DNA from: DTU064 sp045588245
GTDB lineage: Bacteria > Bacillota > Clostridia > Oscillospirales > CAG-272
Assembly: GCA_045588245.1 (NCBI GenBank)
Contig: JAZNDW010000001.1
Span: 62,001-126,000, forward strand
DNA: 64,000 bases
Direction of reading: 5' to 3'
Made by a program: the position numbers and the translations under genes. The notes beneath the pieces were generated by a model. It ran no database searches and had not been told where the DNA came from. It saw only the letters and a program-made list of their open reading frames with translations. Positions 17,098 to 26,600 of this stretch are shown in pieces. Position 1 is the stretch's first letter, and every line of letters begins with the position of its first letter.

Positions 17098-17126
17098 ATA
17101 TTACCACACCGTCACTTGATTGTCAA
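17098..17126 (-). promoter_or_regulatory. Strong promoter for the two membrane protein genes
   Basis: On the minus strand TTGACA (17126-17121) and TAATAT (17103-17098) are exactly 17 bp apart. The -35 box lies in a short inverted repeat (CACTTGA/TCAAGTG, 17113-17129). The predicted 5' untranslated region is about 165 nt. Confidence 0.75.
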
Positions 17127-17224
17127 GTGTTGTTTTTTGATTATTACCAATAATTTTGCGATATTTTTGTGTTTTTCGTGTTTTTTTCCAAAGCTTCAAT
17201 GACTCATGAAGTCGGGATCGATAT

Positions 17225-17254
17225 AAAAAACGACCGCCATAGCGGTCGTTTTTA
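17225..17254 (-). terminator. Rho-independent terminator after the dockerin gene
   Basis: AAAACGACCGC / GCGGTCGTTTT with a CATA loop; works on the minus strand behind the dockerin gene. Confidence 0.85.
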
Positions 17255-17301
17255 GTTTTTATTGAAGTCTGCCGTGTTATGAATATCACAACAAAGCTTA
17301 A

Positions 17302-19206
17302 TTATCCTACAGGAAACGATGCTAGCTTTCCGTTGACGTAAGCATATATCATGGCGGCATCACGTGCTGTGATCTCGCCGTCGCCGTTCACATCGGCAGC
17401 AAGTGTCTGCGAATCGCTCGGATCATATTTTCCATTCACGATTGCATACGCCATGGTAGCGTCACGTGCCGTGATCTCGCCATCGCCGTTGACGTCACCT
17501 GCAACGTACTCTAAGACGTCTGTGTAGCTGTCCTTGTAGCTGTCACCGCAAACGGTGCAAGTGTGGAGCGTGTATCCTTGGTCAGCAATCGTCGGCGGAA
17601 CAACGGTTGATTCGTAGATATGTCCAAGAGCATTCACGTATTCATCATAGCTGTAGCCGCAAGCTGAGCATGTGTAGGTGGTGCAGCCCTGCTCGGTGCA
17701 GGTGGGGGTGGTAGCTTCAGCGGTAAAATAATCGCCCGATCCGCCGTCGATGCCGTTTTCCCAAATGCGAAGGTCGAAATAGTTGGCGGAAAATCCAAAG
17801 GAATGACCGTAGTAATCATGTGTGCCATTGCCTATATAATTAATCTTAAAATCCATGCCGGAAACTCCGTCGTTTTCTGTTTCCCGCAATTCATGAACCG
17901 TTCCAATGGTGTCTGTAAAATAGAATGTATCCAACGCAACGGTTGGCAAGGAGACTCCATTTGCTTGATTGTAAACAGTCAAATAGATCATGTTTGTGCC
18001 GTCATCGAAAATCTTGTTTTCCAAGCATAGTCTGTATGGATACCCTTGAACAAACGAAAAATTCGGTCTTAGCGCGGTTCCGTAGCAATACGTATGGGCA
18101 AGAATTGACGTTTCACTTATTTCTATGATCTCGTATTGTCTGACACAGAAATAATTTCTGCTATGGAGCATCAGACTGGGGTAATAATCAAACCTCTCAC
18201 CGGTCGCATTCAGAAGTATATTTTGTGGGTCAGTCACAACCATTTCCATTGCCCAGGGTTTATCATGCACAAGAGTTACTGTCTGATCCAAGCCATAGTA
18301 ATACTGAATTTTGTCATTTGATGTTTCTTGTTCAAACTTCGTTGTTTTGTTCTCCGAATAACTGCCTGATGTGTCTGATTCGATCATTCCTGTTTCTGTA
18401 TTCAGCGTCCAATGATAGTTACTTGTTGTGTGCGTGCAAGTATTTGGAACTTGAATTTGAAACCTGACATTGGATTCCCAATCAAACTCACGGAACAAAA
18501 GCGCGCCTAATCCGGAGATGAGATCCTTAAATCCGTCGCCGCTGCTCGTGCTGAAATCAAATCGATCCCAGAATCGAATCTCCACATCATATGTAATCGT
18601 ATCTGCCGCGACAGCGCTTCGCTTGATTTCCATATCTGCCGCGATACTTCCCGCCATCCAAGTCAAAGAATTATCATAGGCATTTCCGGGTATTCCTTCC
18701 ACCGGGTGTGTTTTTTTCAACACTTTTTCAGCGGTTTTATTCGGATTTCGATAGATTTCAAAATAATAACTGAAGCGAGCCCAACCGGTATTCAAATCCA
18801 AATAAAGCGCCGTTTCTCCTGATGCCTTCATCAGTGTTGTGCTTTGTGTACATGTTGCGATTAGTGTTCTTTGAATAACTTCAGAATTCATCAACGCTGC
18901 CGTCAGCGCATGGTTTTCTTCGACGGCCAGCTTCTTTCCCCGCCCCGTCAGCCCGTGCTTGGCAAGTGCCGATGCCGCCGCATCATCTGCGTTATTCTGG
19001 TCGATAGAATCTGCAAATGCGCGGATTTGTTCCTCAACGGATTCCTTCATGGACGCGGAAACATCCGTAGCATCTGCAGGAACCGTAACCGTGAACAGCA
19101 TTGTCAAAAGCAACGCCAGCGTCAGCAATATATTCAAGCCTTGAAACAATCTTTTTTTATGGCAGTTGTTCTCAAGTTTGTAAACTCCTTGTTTTTGAAA
19201 ATTCAT
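17302..19206 (-). CDS. Secreted protein with C-terminal type I dockerin
   Basis: The 634 residue protein has a signal peptide (about 17-46, ending near PADA), a roughly 430 residue N-terminal part of unknown family, two Cys-rich modules (TCTEQGCTTYTCSACG and GYTLHTCTVCG, about 515-560), and a dockerin of two calcium-binding repeats, each with DVNGDGEITARDA (about 575-625). Dockerins bind cohesins on a scaffold or cell surface. No cohesin is encoded in this window. The paired Cys modules are common in large surface proteins of gut Clostridia. The start ATG at 19206 has only a weak ribosome binding site, so the exact start is uncertain. Confidence 0.85.
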   Translation of the reverse strand: MNFQKQGVYKLENNCHKKRLFQGLNILLTLALLLTMLFTVTVPADATDVSASMKESVEEQIRAFADSIDQNNADDAAASALAKHGLTGRGKKLAVEENHALTAALMNSEVIQRTLIATCTQSTTLMKASGETALYLDLNTGWARFSYYFEIYRNPNKTAEKVLKKTHPVEGIPGNAYDNSLTWMAGSIAADMEIKRSAVAADTITYDVEIRFWDRFDFSTSSGDGFKDLISGLGALLFREFDWESNVRFQIQVPNTCTHTTSNYHWTLNTETGMIESDTSGSYSENKTTKFEQETSNDKIQYYYGLDQTVTLVHDKPWAMEMVVTDPQNILLNATGERFDYYPSLMLHSRNYFCVRQYEIIEISETSILAHTYCYGTALRPNFSFVQGYPYRLCLENKIFDDGTNMIYLTVYNQANGVSLPTVALDTFYFTDTIGTVHELRETENDGVSGMDFKINYIGNGTHDYYGHSFGFSANYFDLRIWENGIDGGSGDYFTAEATTPTCTEQGCTTYTCSACGYSYDEYVNALGHIYESTVVPPTIADQGYTLHTCTVCGDSYKDSYTDVLEYVAGDVNGDGEITARDATMAYAIVNGKYDPSDSQTLAADVNGDGEITARDAAMIYAYVNGKLASFPVG

Positions 19207-19284
19207 TTTTAATTATTTAATATTTTCAATAATATTATCAATATCAAACAGAGATATTATATTTTTTTGCGTACTCGAGCGTTC

Positions 19285-19764
19285 TTACTCTCTTATCCAC
19301 ACGTCAATCTCATCATCGGACGGTATTTCATAAAGTGAGGCAAACTTCGCAGCAAGATTTTCATCCACATAATAAGCAAGCGTTTCACCCGCTGATACGG
19401 ATTCGTTTCTGTTGTTCAGTCTTTTCTGCCACGTTTCATCATCGATATCGATACTGTGTATTTCAAAACATATATTTTTCGATCGGAAGAATTCTTTTAC
19501 ATATTCCCTTGCCGATTTAGTCCAGAATCCCCAGTCGAGTATCACATCAATTCCCGCTCTGACAAGCACAGCCGCTTTTTCATATAAATATCGCTGCGTT
19601 CTTTCAGCGTATACGTCGTGCATATCACCGCAGTGCTGTCCGAAAATTGAAAGCATAATCTCATCAACGGACAAAACAACCGCATTGTTTTTGCGGGACA
19701 ACAGATCCGCATACGTGCTTTTTCCGCAACATATTTTCCCGCATACGAGTATTACTTTCGCCAT
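19285..19764 (-). CDS. Small P-loop kinase-like ATPase
   Basis: The frame extends to 19803, but GGAGGG stands 6 bp before the ATG at 19764, giving 159 residues. An N-terminal Walker A (GKICCGKST, about 9-17), DEIM and VILDWGFW segments point to the AAA_33/zeta-toxin-like kinase group, which phosphorylates small molecules, nucleic acid ends or sugars. It has its own promoter and is separated from the fucose genes by a terminator, so it is not a clear part of that pathway. It does not resemble fuculokinase. Confidence 0.75.
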   Translation of the reverse strand: MAKVILVCGKICCGKSTYADLLSRKNNAVVLSVDEIMLSIFGQHCGDMHDVYAERTQRYLYEKAAVLVRAGIDVILDWGFWTKSAREYVKEFFRSKNICFEIHSIDIDDETWQKRLNNRNESVSAGETLAYYVDENLAAKFASLYEIPSDDEIDVWIRE

Positions 19765-19812
19765 GACATACCCTCCTTCTTTTGCAGCCACCTTCCGTTT
19801 CATTCTTTTAGT

Positions 19813-19841
19813 ATTTTACTTCTTCCCTTTTATTTTGTCAA
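19813..19841 (-). promoter_or_regulatory. Promoter for the P-loop kinase gene
   Basis: TTGACA (19841-19836) and TAAAAT (19818-19813) on the minus strand with a 17 bp spacer. Confidence 0.72.
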
Positions 19842-19854
19842 GCTTGCGAAAAAA

Positions 19855-19886
19855 AAGGTCCGACATCACGTAGATGTCGGACCCCT
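19855..19886 (-). terminator. Rho-independent terminator after fucA
   Basis: GGTCCGACATC / GATGTCGGACC stem, followed on the minus strand by eight Ts. Confidence 0.9.
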
Positions 19887-19892
19887 CGCCGT

Positions 19893-20582
19893 TTATTCTT
19901 TTTCGTTATAGTGTTTGTATCCCGGGTGTTTACCCGTGACGTGATAGTAATTCTCGCGCAGATATAAAAGCTTATCGATCTCGGGCTTTTCGATTTCTCG
20001 AGCGCCGCCGAGAAGGTGGGCAGTGAGCGAAATTTTCGCAAATAGCTCAAGCGTTTCCATTCTGTAGTACGCTGTTATGAGATCGCAGCCGACGGTCAAT
20101 GCACCGTGATTCTGAAGCAGGAACACGTCATGTTCAGATAAATACGGTGCGATAGCATCGGGTACTTCATTCGTGCTCGGCGTTCCGTACGGTGTGAGCG
20201 GAATAGAACCGATAGCAATAACGGTTTCGATCATCGAATACTCGTCAAGACTCTTGCCTGCAACGGCATATCCCGTTGCTGTCGGCGGATGAGCATGAAC
20301 GACAGCACCTACATCATATCGTTCGGCATAGCAGCGAAGATGCATCTTGATCTCGCTTGACGGCTTATAGCCGTTTATGGCATCGATGACGTTACCTGCT
20401 CTGTCGATAACAACGAGTTTATCGGGAGTAATGAAGCTTTTGCTTATACCTGTGGGCGTTGCAAGGATGTTGCCGTCGGGCAAAATTGCGGAAACATTGC
20501 CGTCGTTTGCCGCTACCCATCCAAGCTGCCACATCTTGTGGCAGACGTCACACATCTGTTCGCGAAGCTCAGTATAGTTCAT
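19893..20582 (-). CDS. fucA: L-fuculose-phosphate aldolase (class II aldolase family)
   Basis: The 229 residue protein is a zinc-dependent class II aldolase of the FucA/AraD group. Visible features are NDGNVS and TPTGISK (phosphate binding), the catalytic Glu in SSEIKMHL, the zinc His pair in VHAHPPT, and NHGALT with the third zinc His. FucA splits L-fuculose 1-phosphate into dihydroxyacetone phosphate and L-lactaldehyde. Family members also act on rhamnulose or ribulose phosphates, but the fucI gene 11 bp upstream makes fuculose phosphate the best guess. Confidence 0.88.
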   Translation of the reverse strand: MNYTELREQMCDVCHKMWQLGWVAANDGNVSAILPDGNILATPTGISKSFITPDKLVVIDRAGNVIDAINGYKPSSEIKMHLRCYAERYDVGAVVHAHPPTATGYAVAGKSLDEYSMIETVIAIGSIPLTPYGTPSTNEVPDAIAPYLSEHDVFLLQNHGALTVGCDLITAYYRMETLELFAKISLTAHLLGGAREIEKPEIDKLLYLRENYYHVTGKHPGYKHYNEKE

Positions 20583-20593
20583 CGTTCCACCTC

Positions 20594-22387
20594 TTATTTA
20601 TAAAGCGGTCCGTACGTTGCGCAAGCTCGGTAATCGGCGCATTCTTTATCCATACCGAATGCATTCCACGCAGCAGGACGGAAGATCTTTTCTTCGGGTA
20701 CATTGTGCATGCAAACGGGGATTCTGAGCATTGAACAAAGCGTGATAAGATCCGCGCCGATATGACCGTAGGAGATCGCACCGTGGTTTGCGCCCCAATT
20801 GTTCATAACGTCATACGCGGTCTTGAAAGCGCCCTCACCCGTCACACGGGGAACAAACCAAGTGCACGGCCACGTGTAGTCCGTTCTCTTCCAGAGAGTA
20901 TCGGAAACGTCTTCGGGAAGCTTTACCGTCCAGCCTTCCGCGATCTGAAGCACGGGACCGAGTCCGTCAACGAGATTCAGGCGGATCATTGTTACGGGCA
21001 TTTCATACTTTGTTTCAAATCTGGAGGAGTATCCGCCGCCGCGGAAGTATCCGAGATCTGCGTAGTTCCAGGTTGTATTCTCCATGACAGCCTTCATGTC
21101 GGCTTCCGTCACGTTATACCATTCTTTCATAACGTGTTCGCCGTTTTCGTCAAGCGATTCACCGTTGGCGTCAAGGCAGCATGCACCTGAGTTGATCAAG
21201 TGGATAAAGCCGTTTGCTTCTGCGGCTTTACCTTCGATATCATATCCTGTAACTCTCTTTACAGCTTCCCCGCTCCAATAAGTTCTTACGTCTGCGAACA
21301 TCTGCGCGCGGTTTGTGAGAAGCTTCATAAAGAGCATTCCAAGACCGTTGAGAACGTCGTTTTCCGTTGCAAGAACGTAGGGTTCGCGTGCGCCGTTCCA
21401 GTCAAACGACGTATTGAGAAGTGCTTCGGGGAAATCGCAGTTCGGATAAAAATCCGTCCACTGACGCTGTCCCTGGAATCCTGCGGCGATCGCATTGTGA
21501 CCGACCATTTCTTCCTCGCGTCCAAGAGGAAGATTATCGTTACCGTTCATGAGGTCCTTGATGATGACCATCATTTTAACGACAAATTCCCAATCCTCGT
21601 CCTTGCGATCGCGTGTTTTCTGCATACTCTCGGGGTTTTTATCGAAGCCCTCGATGCAGTTTTCCTTCGTCCATGCCAAAGCCTTTTTAAATTCTTCCTC
21701 GTCGTAGATGTTTTCGCTCATACGGCGGATGATCTCGACCTCGTCTACGGATTCAACTCTCATACCGAGGTACTTTTCAATGAATTTCGTATCTATGATA
21801 GACCCGCCGATACCCATACAGATCGAACCAATTTGCAGGTATGATTTTCCTCTCATCGTGGCAACCGCAACAGCCGCACGTCCGAAGCGAAGAAGCTTTT
21901 CTTTTACGTCTTCGGGAATGCTCGTATCGTCCGCTTCCTGAACATCATGACCGTAAATACCGAATGCGGGGAGTCCTTTTTGCGTGTGAGTGGCAAGAAC
22001 GGACGCAAGATAAACGGCACCCGGACGCTCCGTTCCGTTGAAGCCCCATACGGCTTTGATGGTATTTTTATCCATGTCCATCGTTTCGGCACCGTAACAC
22101 CAGCAAGGGGTGACTGTCAGCGTTATATCTACGCCCTCACGGCGGAATTTATCAGCGCAAGCCGCCGCTTCCGCTACACGTCCGATCGTCGTGTCTGCGA
22201 TCACTACCTTCACAGGTTCGCCGTTAGAATATTTAAGATTGCTTCGTAAAAGCTCCGCTGCGCTTTTTGCCATATTCATCGTCTGCTCTTCGAGCGACTC
22301 GCGCACCTTAAGCTCACCACGTCTGCCGTCGATCGTCGGTCGGATACCTATTACGGGATACTCTCCGATAAGTCTGTTCTTTGCCAT
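20594..22387 (-). CDS. fucI: L-fucose isomerase
   Basis: The 597 residue length and sequence pattern match FucI over the full protein: GIRPTIDGRRGELKVRESL at the N terminus, GFNGTERPGAVYLA, IGSICMGIGGSIID, and the C-terminal HGAISYGHIGADL with metal-binding His. FucI interconverts L-fucose and L-fuculose (and arabinose analogues) using manganese. AAAGGAG precedes the ATG. It is followed directly by fucA. No fuculokinase gene is in the window. Confidence 0.95.
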   Translation of the reverse strand: MAKNRLIGEYPVIGIRPTIDGRRGELKVRESLEEQTMNMAKSAAELLRSNLKYSNGEPVKVVIADTTIGRVAEAAACADKFRREGVDITLTVTPCWCYGAETMDMDKNTIKAVWGFNGTERPGAVYLASVLATHTQKGLPAFGIYGHDVQEADDTSIPEDVKEKLLRFGRAAVAVATMRGKSYLQIGSICMGIGGSIIDTKFIEKYLGMRVESVDEVEIIRRMSENIYDEEEFKKALAWTKENCIEGFDKNPESMQKTRDRKDEDWEFVVKMMVIIKDLMNGNDNLPLGREEEMVGHNAIAAGFQGQRQWTDFYPNCDFPEALLNTSFDWNGAREPYVLATENDVLNGLGMLFMKLLTNRAQMFADVRTYWSGEAVKRVTGYDIEGKAAEANGFIHLINSGACCLDANGESLDENGEHVMKEWYNVTEADMKAVMENTTWNYADLGYFRGGGYSSRFETKYEMPVTMIRLNLVDGLGPVLQIAEGWTVKLPEDVSDTLWKRTDYTWPCTWFVPRVTGEGAFKTAYDVMNNWGANHGAISYGHIGADLITLCSMLRIPVCMHNVPEEKIFRPAAWNAFGMDKECADYRACATYGPLYK

Positions 22388-22418
22388 TTTCCGTTCTCCT
22401 TTAATTACATATTATATC

Positions 22419-22444
22419 ATTTAAGTATTATCTAATTTAAGTAT
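22419..22444 (-). repeat. Direct repeat at the fucI promoter
   Basis: ATTTAAGTAT occurs at 22419-22428 and again at 22435-22444 (plus-strand reading), 16 bp apart. The repeats lie beside a minus-strand TATAAT (22417-22412) about 30 bp before the fucI start. This is a candidate operator for a sugar-responsive regulator; no regulator gene is adjacent. Confidence 0.45.
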
Positions 22445-22527
22445 ACCAATTTCTGAGATCATCAGCCATAACGATCATTACACTTATTTTTAGATTTCTA
22501 TATTTATTTTATTATAGATTGACAAAA

Positions 22528-22570
22528 TTCGCGGTCAGAACACTACAGTGAGCGCTCTGATCGCGAACTT
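22528..22570 (-). terminator. Hairpin after the malectin-like surface protein gene
   Basis: TTCGCGgTCAGA pairs with TCTGAtCGCGAA around a long inner part; on the minus strand it is followed by a short T-rich stretch. Probably a terminator between this gene and fucI. Confidence 0.5.
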
Positions 22571-22599
22571 ATGCATTCTCTTTGGAGGTTTTTGAAAAA

Positions 22600-23379
22600 T
22601 CAGTGCTTCTTAGATACTACGTAGCCTGCAGAAAGAGCTGCGATCACAGCGATAGCGGCATTAGCGAAACCTGTCTGAGGAGCGTCTCCTTCAGGATTTT
22701 CGGGAGTTTCAGCAACCTCTTCACCTGTAACGGTGATGTAACTTACCATAATGGTATCGACCTGTCTCGGAGTACCGTCGGGATTCATTTCGCCGCCAAC
22801 AGCGGTGATAACAACGTCGAGAACACCGTCGGTAACTTCAGCGGTAACGGTAGCAGTCGTGCTGCCGCCCCAATAGCCTTCGGCATCGGCAACCCAAGCG
22901 TTTCCGCCGTCAACGGTAACGGTAGCAAGACCTGCGCACCACCACGGGTCAGCAAGACCTACTTCGATATCATACGTGCCGTTCGGAACTTCGAACTTGT
23001 ATGTAATAACACGGTCAAGTCCGTTTTCTTTCATTTCCTGGCAATATCTCTGGGTATCAGCCTTGGCAGCGCCTTCATCGCCGTTTACGTTTGTCCACGT
23101 CGTTCTGAGAGCGTTATCGGTCTCGCCCATTTCTTCGTTGCTTCTGACACCTTCGTCAACGATACCCCAGGTCTTACCCGTAGAGGGGTCTTCGCCGTAG
23201 AACTGTTCGGTAACGCTCTGGTAAATACCGAGAGAGTCGCCTTCAGATACGGTTTCGGGAGAACGGTCTCCGCAGTCAACCATGTAGTAGAGTACAGGAT
23301 CGCCTTCTGCTGCAAATGCGCTTACGGAAAGTGTTGCCACGATCGCAAGAGCGACGATGATCGTAAGTGCTTTTTTCAT
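22600..23379 (-). CDS. Secreted, probably wall-anchored malectin-like protein
   Basis: The 259 residue protein has a clear signal peptide (1-23, ending SAFAA), one domain (about 30-215) with the pattern of malectin or family 6/35-type carbohydrate-binding modules (VPNGTYDIEVGLADPWW, VTVDGG), and a C-terminal anchor: APQTGF, a hydrophobic segment and KKH. That tail resembles a sortase signal with APQTG in place of LPxTG. GGAG precedes the ATG. It lies ahead of fucI on the same strand and divergent from the beta-helix lipoprotein, so a role in holding fucose-containing glycans is plausible but unproven. Confidence 0.78.
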   Translation of the reverse strand: MKKALTIIVALAIVATLSVSAFAAEGDPVLYYMVDCGDRSPETVSEGDSLGIYQSVTEQFYGEDPSTGKTWGIVDEGVRSNEEMGETDNALRTTWTNVNGDEGAAKADTQRYCQEMKENGLDRVITYKFEVPNGTYDIEVGLADPWWCAGLATVTVDGGNAWVADAEGYWGGSTTATVTAEVTDGVLDVVITAVGGEMNPDGTPRQVDTIMVSYITVTGEEVAETPENPEGDAPQTGFANAAIAVIAALSAGYVVSKKH

Positions 23380-23610
23380 AATAGATCTCCTAAATTAAGA
23401 ATTTTTCCGCATCCGATAATGAATGCGTTTTACGATATTATTTTACTTTTTTTCTTTTTTCGCCGCTACAATAATGCTGCATAATTATAACAATATTTTG
23501 CACGGACTTACGTTCTCATGGTAATATAATAGACCGACAGTTGAACTTATTCGGACACAAATATCCGTTAATGCAGGATTGTGTTTTTTCTGTGGCTGAT
23601 AATGATAGAA

Positions 23611-23636
23611 TTATACTTACTTTTGAGGTTATACTT
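23611..23636 (+). repeat. Direct repeat TTATACTT upstream of the beta-helix gene
   Basis: TTATACTT at 23611-23618 and 23629-23636, 18 bp apart and 34 bp before the start codon. The core ATACTT is also the core of the repeat at the fucI promoter (in minus-strand reading). It could be a shared operator or chance in AT-rich DNA. Confidence 0.3.
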
Positions 23637-23669
23637 TAGTAAAGTGCTATTTATGAAAGGATATTTTCA

Positions 23670-26600
23670 ATGAAGCTTTCTAAAATGACCAGAATCACCT
23701 CGTCGATACTGTGTATAATCATGTCACTTTCGCTTATATGCTGTGATCAGCCGGACGATCCGTCCCCGTCTGACACGGATTTGGATTCGACAGAAAATGA
23801 TTTTAATATTATGCAGGAATATTACGTTTCCCCCAACGGTGATGACAATAATGACGGTCTTTCCTCGGAAAACGCCTTTGCAAGCCTCCAAAAAGCACGC
23901 GACGCTGTTCGTTCGATCAATTCTGACATGACGGGAGATATAGTCGTTTATCTTTCCGACGGCATATGGGAGCTTGACGAAACACTTTCTTTCGGAAAGA
24001 CAGACTCCGGAACGAACGGTTATAACGTCAGATACGTTGCTATGGACGGCGCAGAACCGATAATTTCGGGCGGCACCGAAATCGAAACATCATGGGAAAT
24101 TGACACACAACTCAACAACGGAAACACCATATATAAAACCTCCCTCGATCGCGACGTGAAGCTTCGCGCGCTTTACGTCAACGGCGAACGCCGTTACATG
24201 GCAAGCACGGAAAAAGCAATCGAAGCTAAGGGCTCTTGGGGTACATACACTGTAGGTACCATGCCGGAGACTGATAGCTTTGAGTGGCAGACCATATATA
24301 ACGAAAATTTTGACGGCACCACCGATCTGTCCGAGATTGAAGAGATCGTTTCATGGTCAAAGAGCAGAAGCGTTAAAAACGGTATTCTGAAGCTTGCCGA
24401 CACTGACGGAAATACATCCATCAGCATCTTTCACACAGCAAACGAGGACTGTGGGTTTGAGATACCCGACGTAACATATGAAAATGGGTTGATCTCATTT
24501 AAGATTATGCTTTCCTCTGATCACGTTTTCTCACACGGCTGGGAAGCACTTCACATAAACGGCGCTAACAAGATCGTTGACAGAAACGGACGAACATCAT
24601 GGGCGGGACTTTGCCTCGCACCACACATGAATCAGCTCTATTTCCAACACGGTACGTCGGGCGGCAAGGGATCCGACGAGGTATCCGGTCAGGAAAATTC
24701 TTCTCATCTCAAAATGGAAGCGGGCACATGGTACTGCGTAGAGATGATGGTGACCGCTGACGGCTTTTATTATTCAAAAATGTGGGCTTTGGGCGAAGAT
24801 GAACCCTCCGACTGGACGCGCCGCGAATCGTTCGACAATGATTCGAATGAAAATTTCTTGCGTATTTATGCGTACAAGAATAACAATGACAGCAACATGG
24901 ACATTCGTGTTGACGATATTATAATTAAATCGGGTGTTAAAAAAGAATCATCCGAGGATACAGAGCTTAACGCATGGGCATGGTCAACCGGCACAAAGTT
25001 TGATGGCATCAAGTACAGCAAAAGAGATCTGCCCAAAATTACGCGCAACATTGAAGATATTGAAATAGAAAATCAGCAGACGTGGAACAAAAATATCGTT
25101 TGCGTGCGCGAGATTGAAACCTCATCAGACGGCTCGTGGATACTGAAGCTTCAGCAGCCGTACGGCGCTATCGCACAGACTCCCGGTTGGGGCGTCGGTC
25201 TTCAGGGTTACGGCTCACACATAATCAGAAACGCTTACGAGCTTTTGGATGAACCGGGCGAATTCTACTTTGACAAAACCGAAAAAACACTCTACTATAT
25301 CCAAAAAAGCGGCGAAGATATCAATGAAGCAAGCTTCGTTGTGCCGAGGATCGAAACCGTAGTTGAATTCAAGGGTTCGCCCGAAGTATCGGGAGACCTT
25401 ACAACAGCAGGAGAAAAAACGATCACAGGTCAGGTAGAAAACATCGTTTTTGACGGCATCACGGTTGCATACTCTGACTGGAATCTGCAAAAAGTCGGTG
25501 ACTCTTACGGCAAATCCACCGTTCAGGCAGGCACCGTTTACACCGCCTTCGCCAGTGATAACTGGCACGGCGATATGTACCGCAATCTTAACACACTCCC
25601 CGGTGCTGTTGAGATGGAATATGCGCATAACATCACGTTCAAAAACGGCGCCGTTATCCTCACGGGAGCAGAGGGCATACTTCTTTCCAATGACGTTGAC
25701 GGTTGCCAGGTCATTGGCAACTACATTTACAGCACGGCAGGCGGCGGTGTCGTTATAGGAAACCCTCAGCATATTTACGAAAACGATTCGCTTGAACCCG
25801 ACGTATATGCATACCGTGTCGGCAACGGAAACACATACATTATGTCTGACGGAGCGGGAGCGGAGCATGAAAAATATCAGAACGGTACTGAGCGCGTGCC
25901 TCGCGATGTGACAGTATCAAACAACATCTTGCTTGAAACCTGCAGGCTCTTCCCTTCACATTGTCCGATAACGTACTTTTATGCCCAGAACACCGAAATA
26001 AGCCACAATTTCATCAAAGACGCCGCATACAGCGGAATCTCAGCAGGTTGGGGCTGGTGTAACTTCGACGGAAAGTCGGCTAATTTTACCGATTGGGGAA
26101 CAGCCAACAACCAAGGCGGAAGCGTGTTGCCGGGATATCCGACAAACACCTGCTTCGGAAACAAGATCACCTATAACAGAATCGAAGATACGATGACGAT
26201 ACTGCACGACGGCGGTCTTATCTACACGCTCGGTTCACAGCCCGACACTTTGATATTCGGCAACTTCGGAAGCGGATCGGAGCACGGTCTGTATCAGGAC
26301 GAAGGCTCTGCTTCTTTCGCTGACATTGAAAGCAACGTAGTCGCTAACCTGTCGGGTGACGCAATATTCGCTATATCCTACGGAAGAAAACACGATCTGT
26401 CTTACATCAGCAATTATTCAAACAAAAACAGCGTCGTAGTTGCACCTGAGGTAAATGTAACGAGCCGAAAATTCAGAAACATAAACGGTGACATGTGGCC
26501 CAAAGCTGCAAGCGATATAATTCAAAGCTCAGGCTTAACGACGGAATATCGGGCGATGATGTCCGAAATACTCGCAAAAATTGACGGCAACTATGCTAAT

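Larger units (their letters stand above)
16924..17301. other. Intergenic region
   Basis: This 378 bp gap contains the promoter of the two membrane protein genes and the terminator of the dockerin gene, both listed. The remaining sequence between about 16940 and 17095 is the long 5' untranslated region of the minus-strand operon; I found no conserved RNA motif in it. Confidence 0.5.

Noticed and set aside
17113..17138. CACTTGA/TCAAGTG hairpin plus T-run as a plus-strand terminator
   Set aside because: No plus-strand gene ends upstream; the same bases make a better -35 box on the minus strand.
19285..19764. P-loop kinase as the missing fuculokinase
   Set aside because: It is 159 residues, has an AAA_33/zeta-toxin-like pattern instead of the FGGY fold, and lies beyond the fucA terminator with its own promoter.
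23085..23484. Antisense frames opposite the malectin-like protein gene
   Set aside because: They mirror the codon bias of the real gene and have no ribosome binding site or recognisable protein features.
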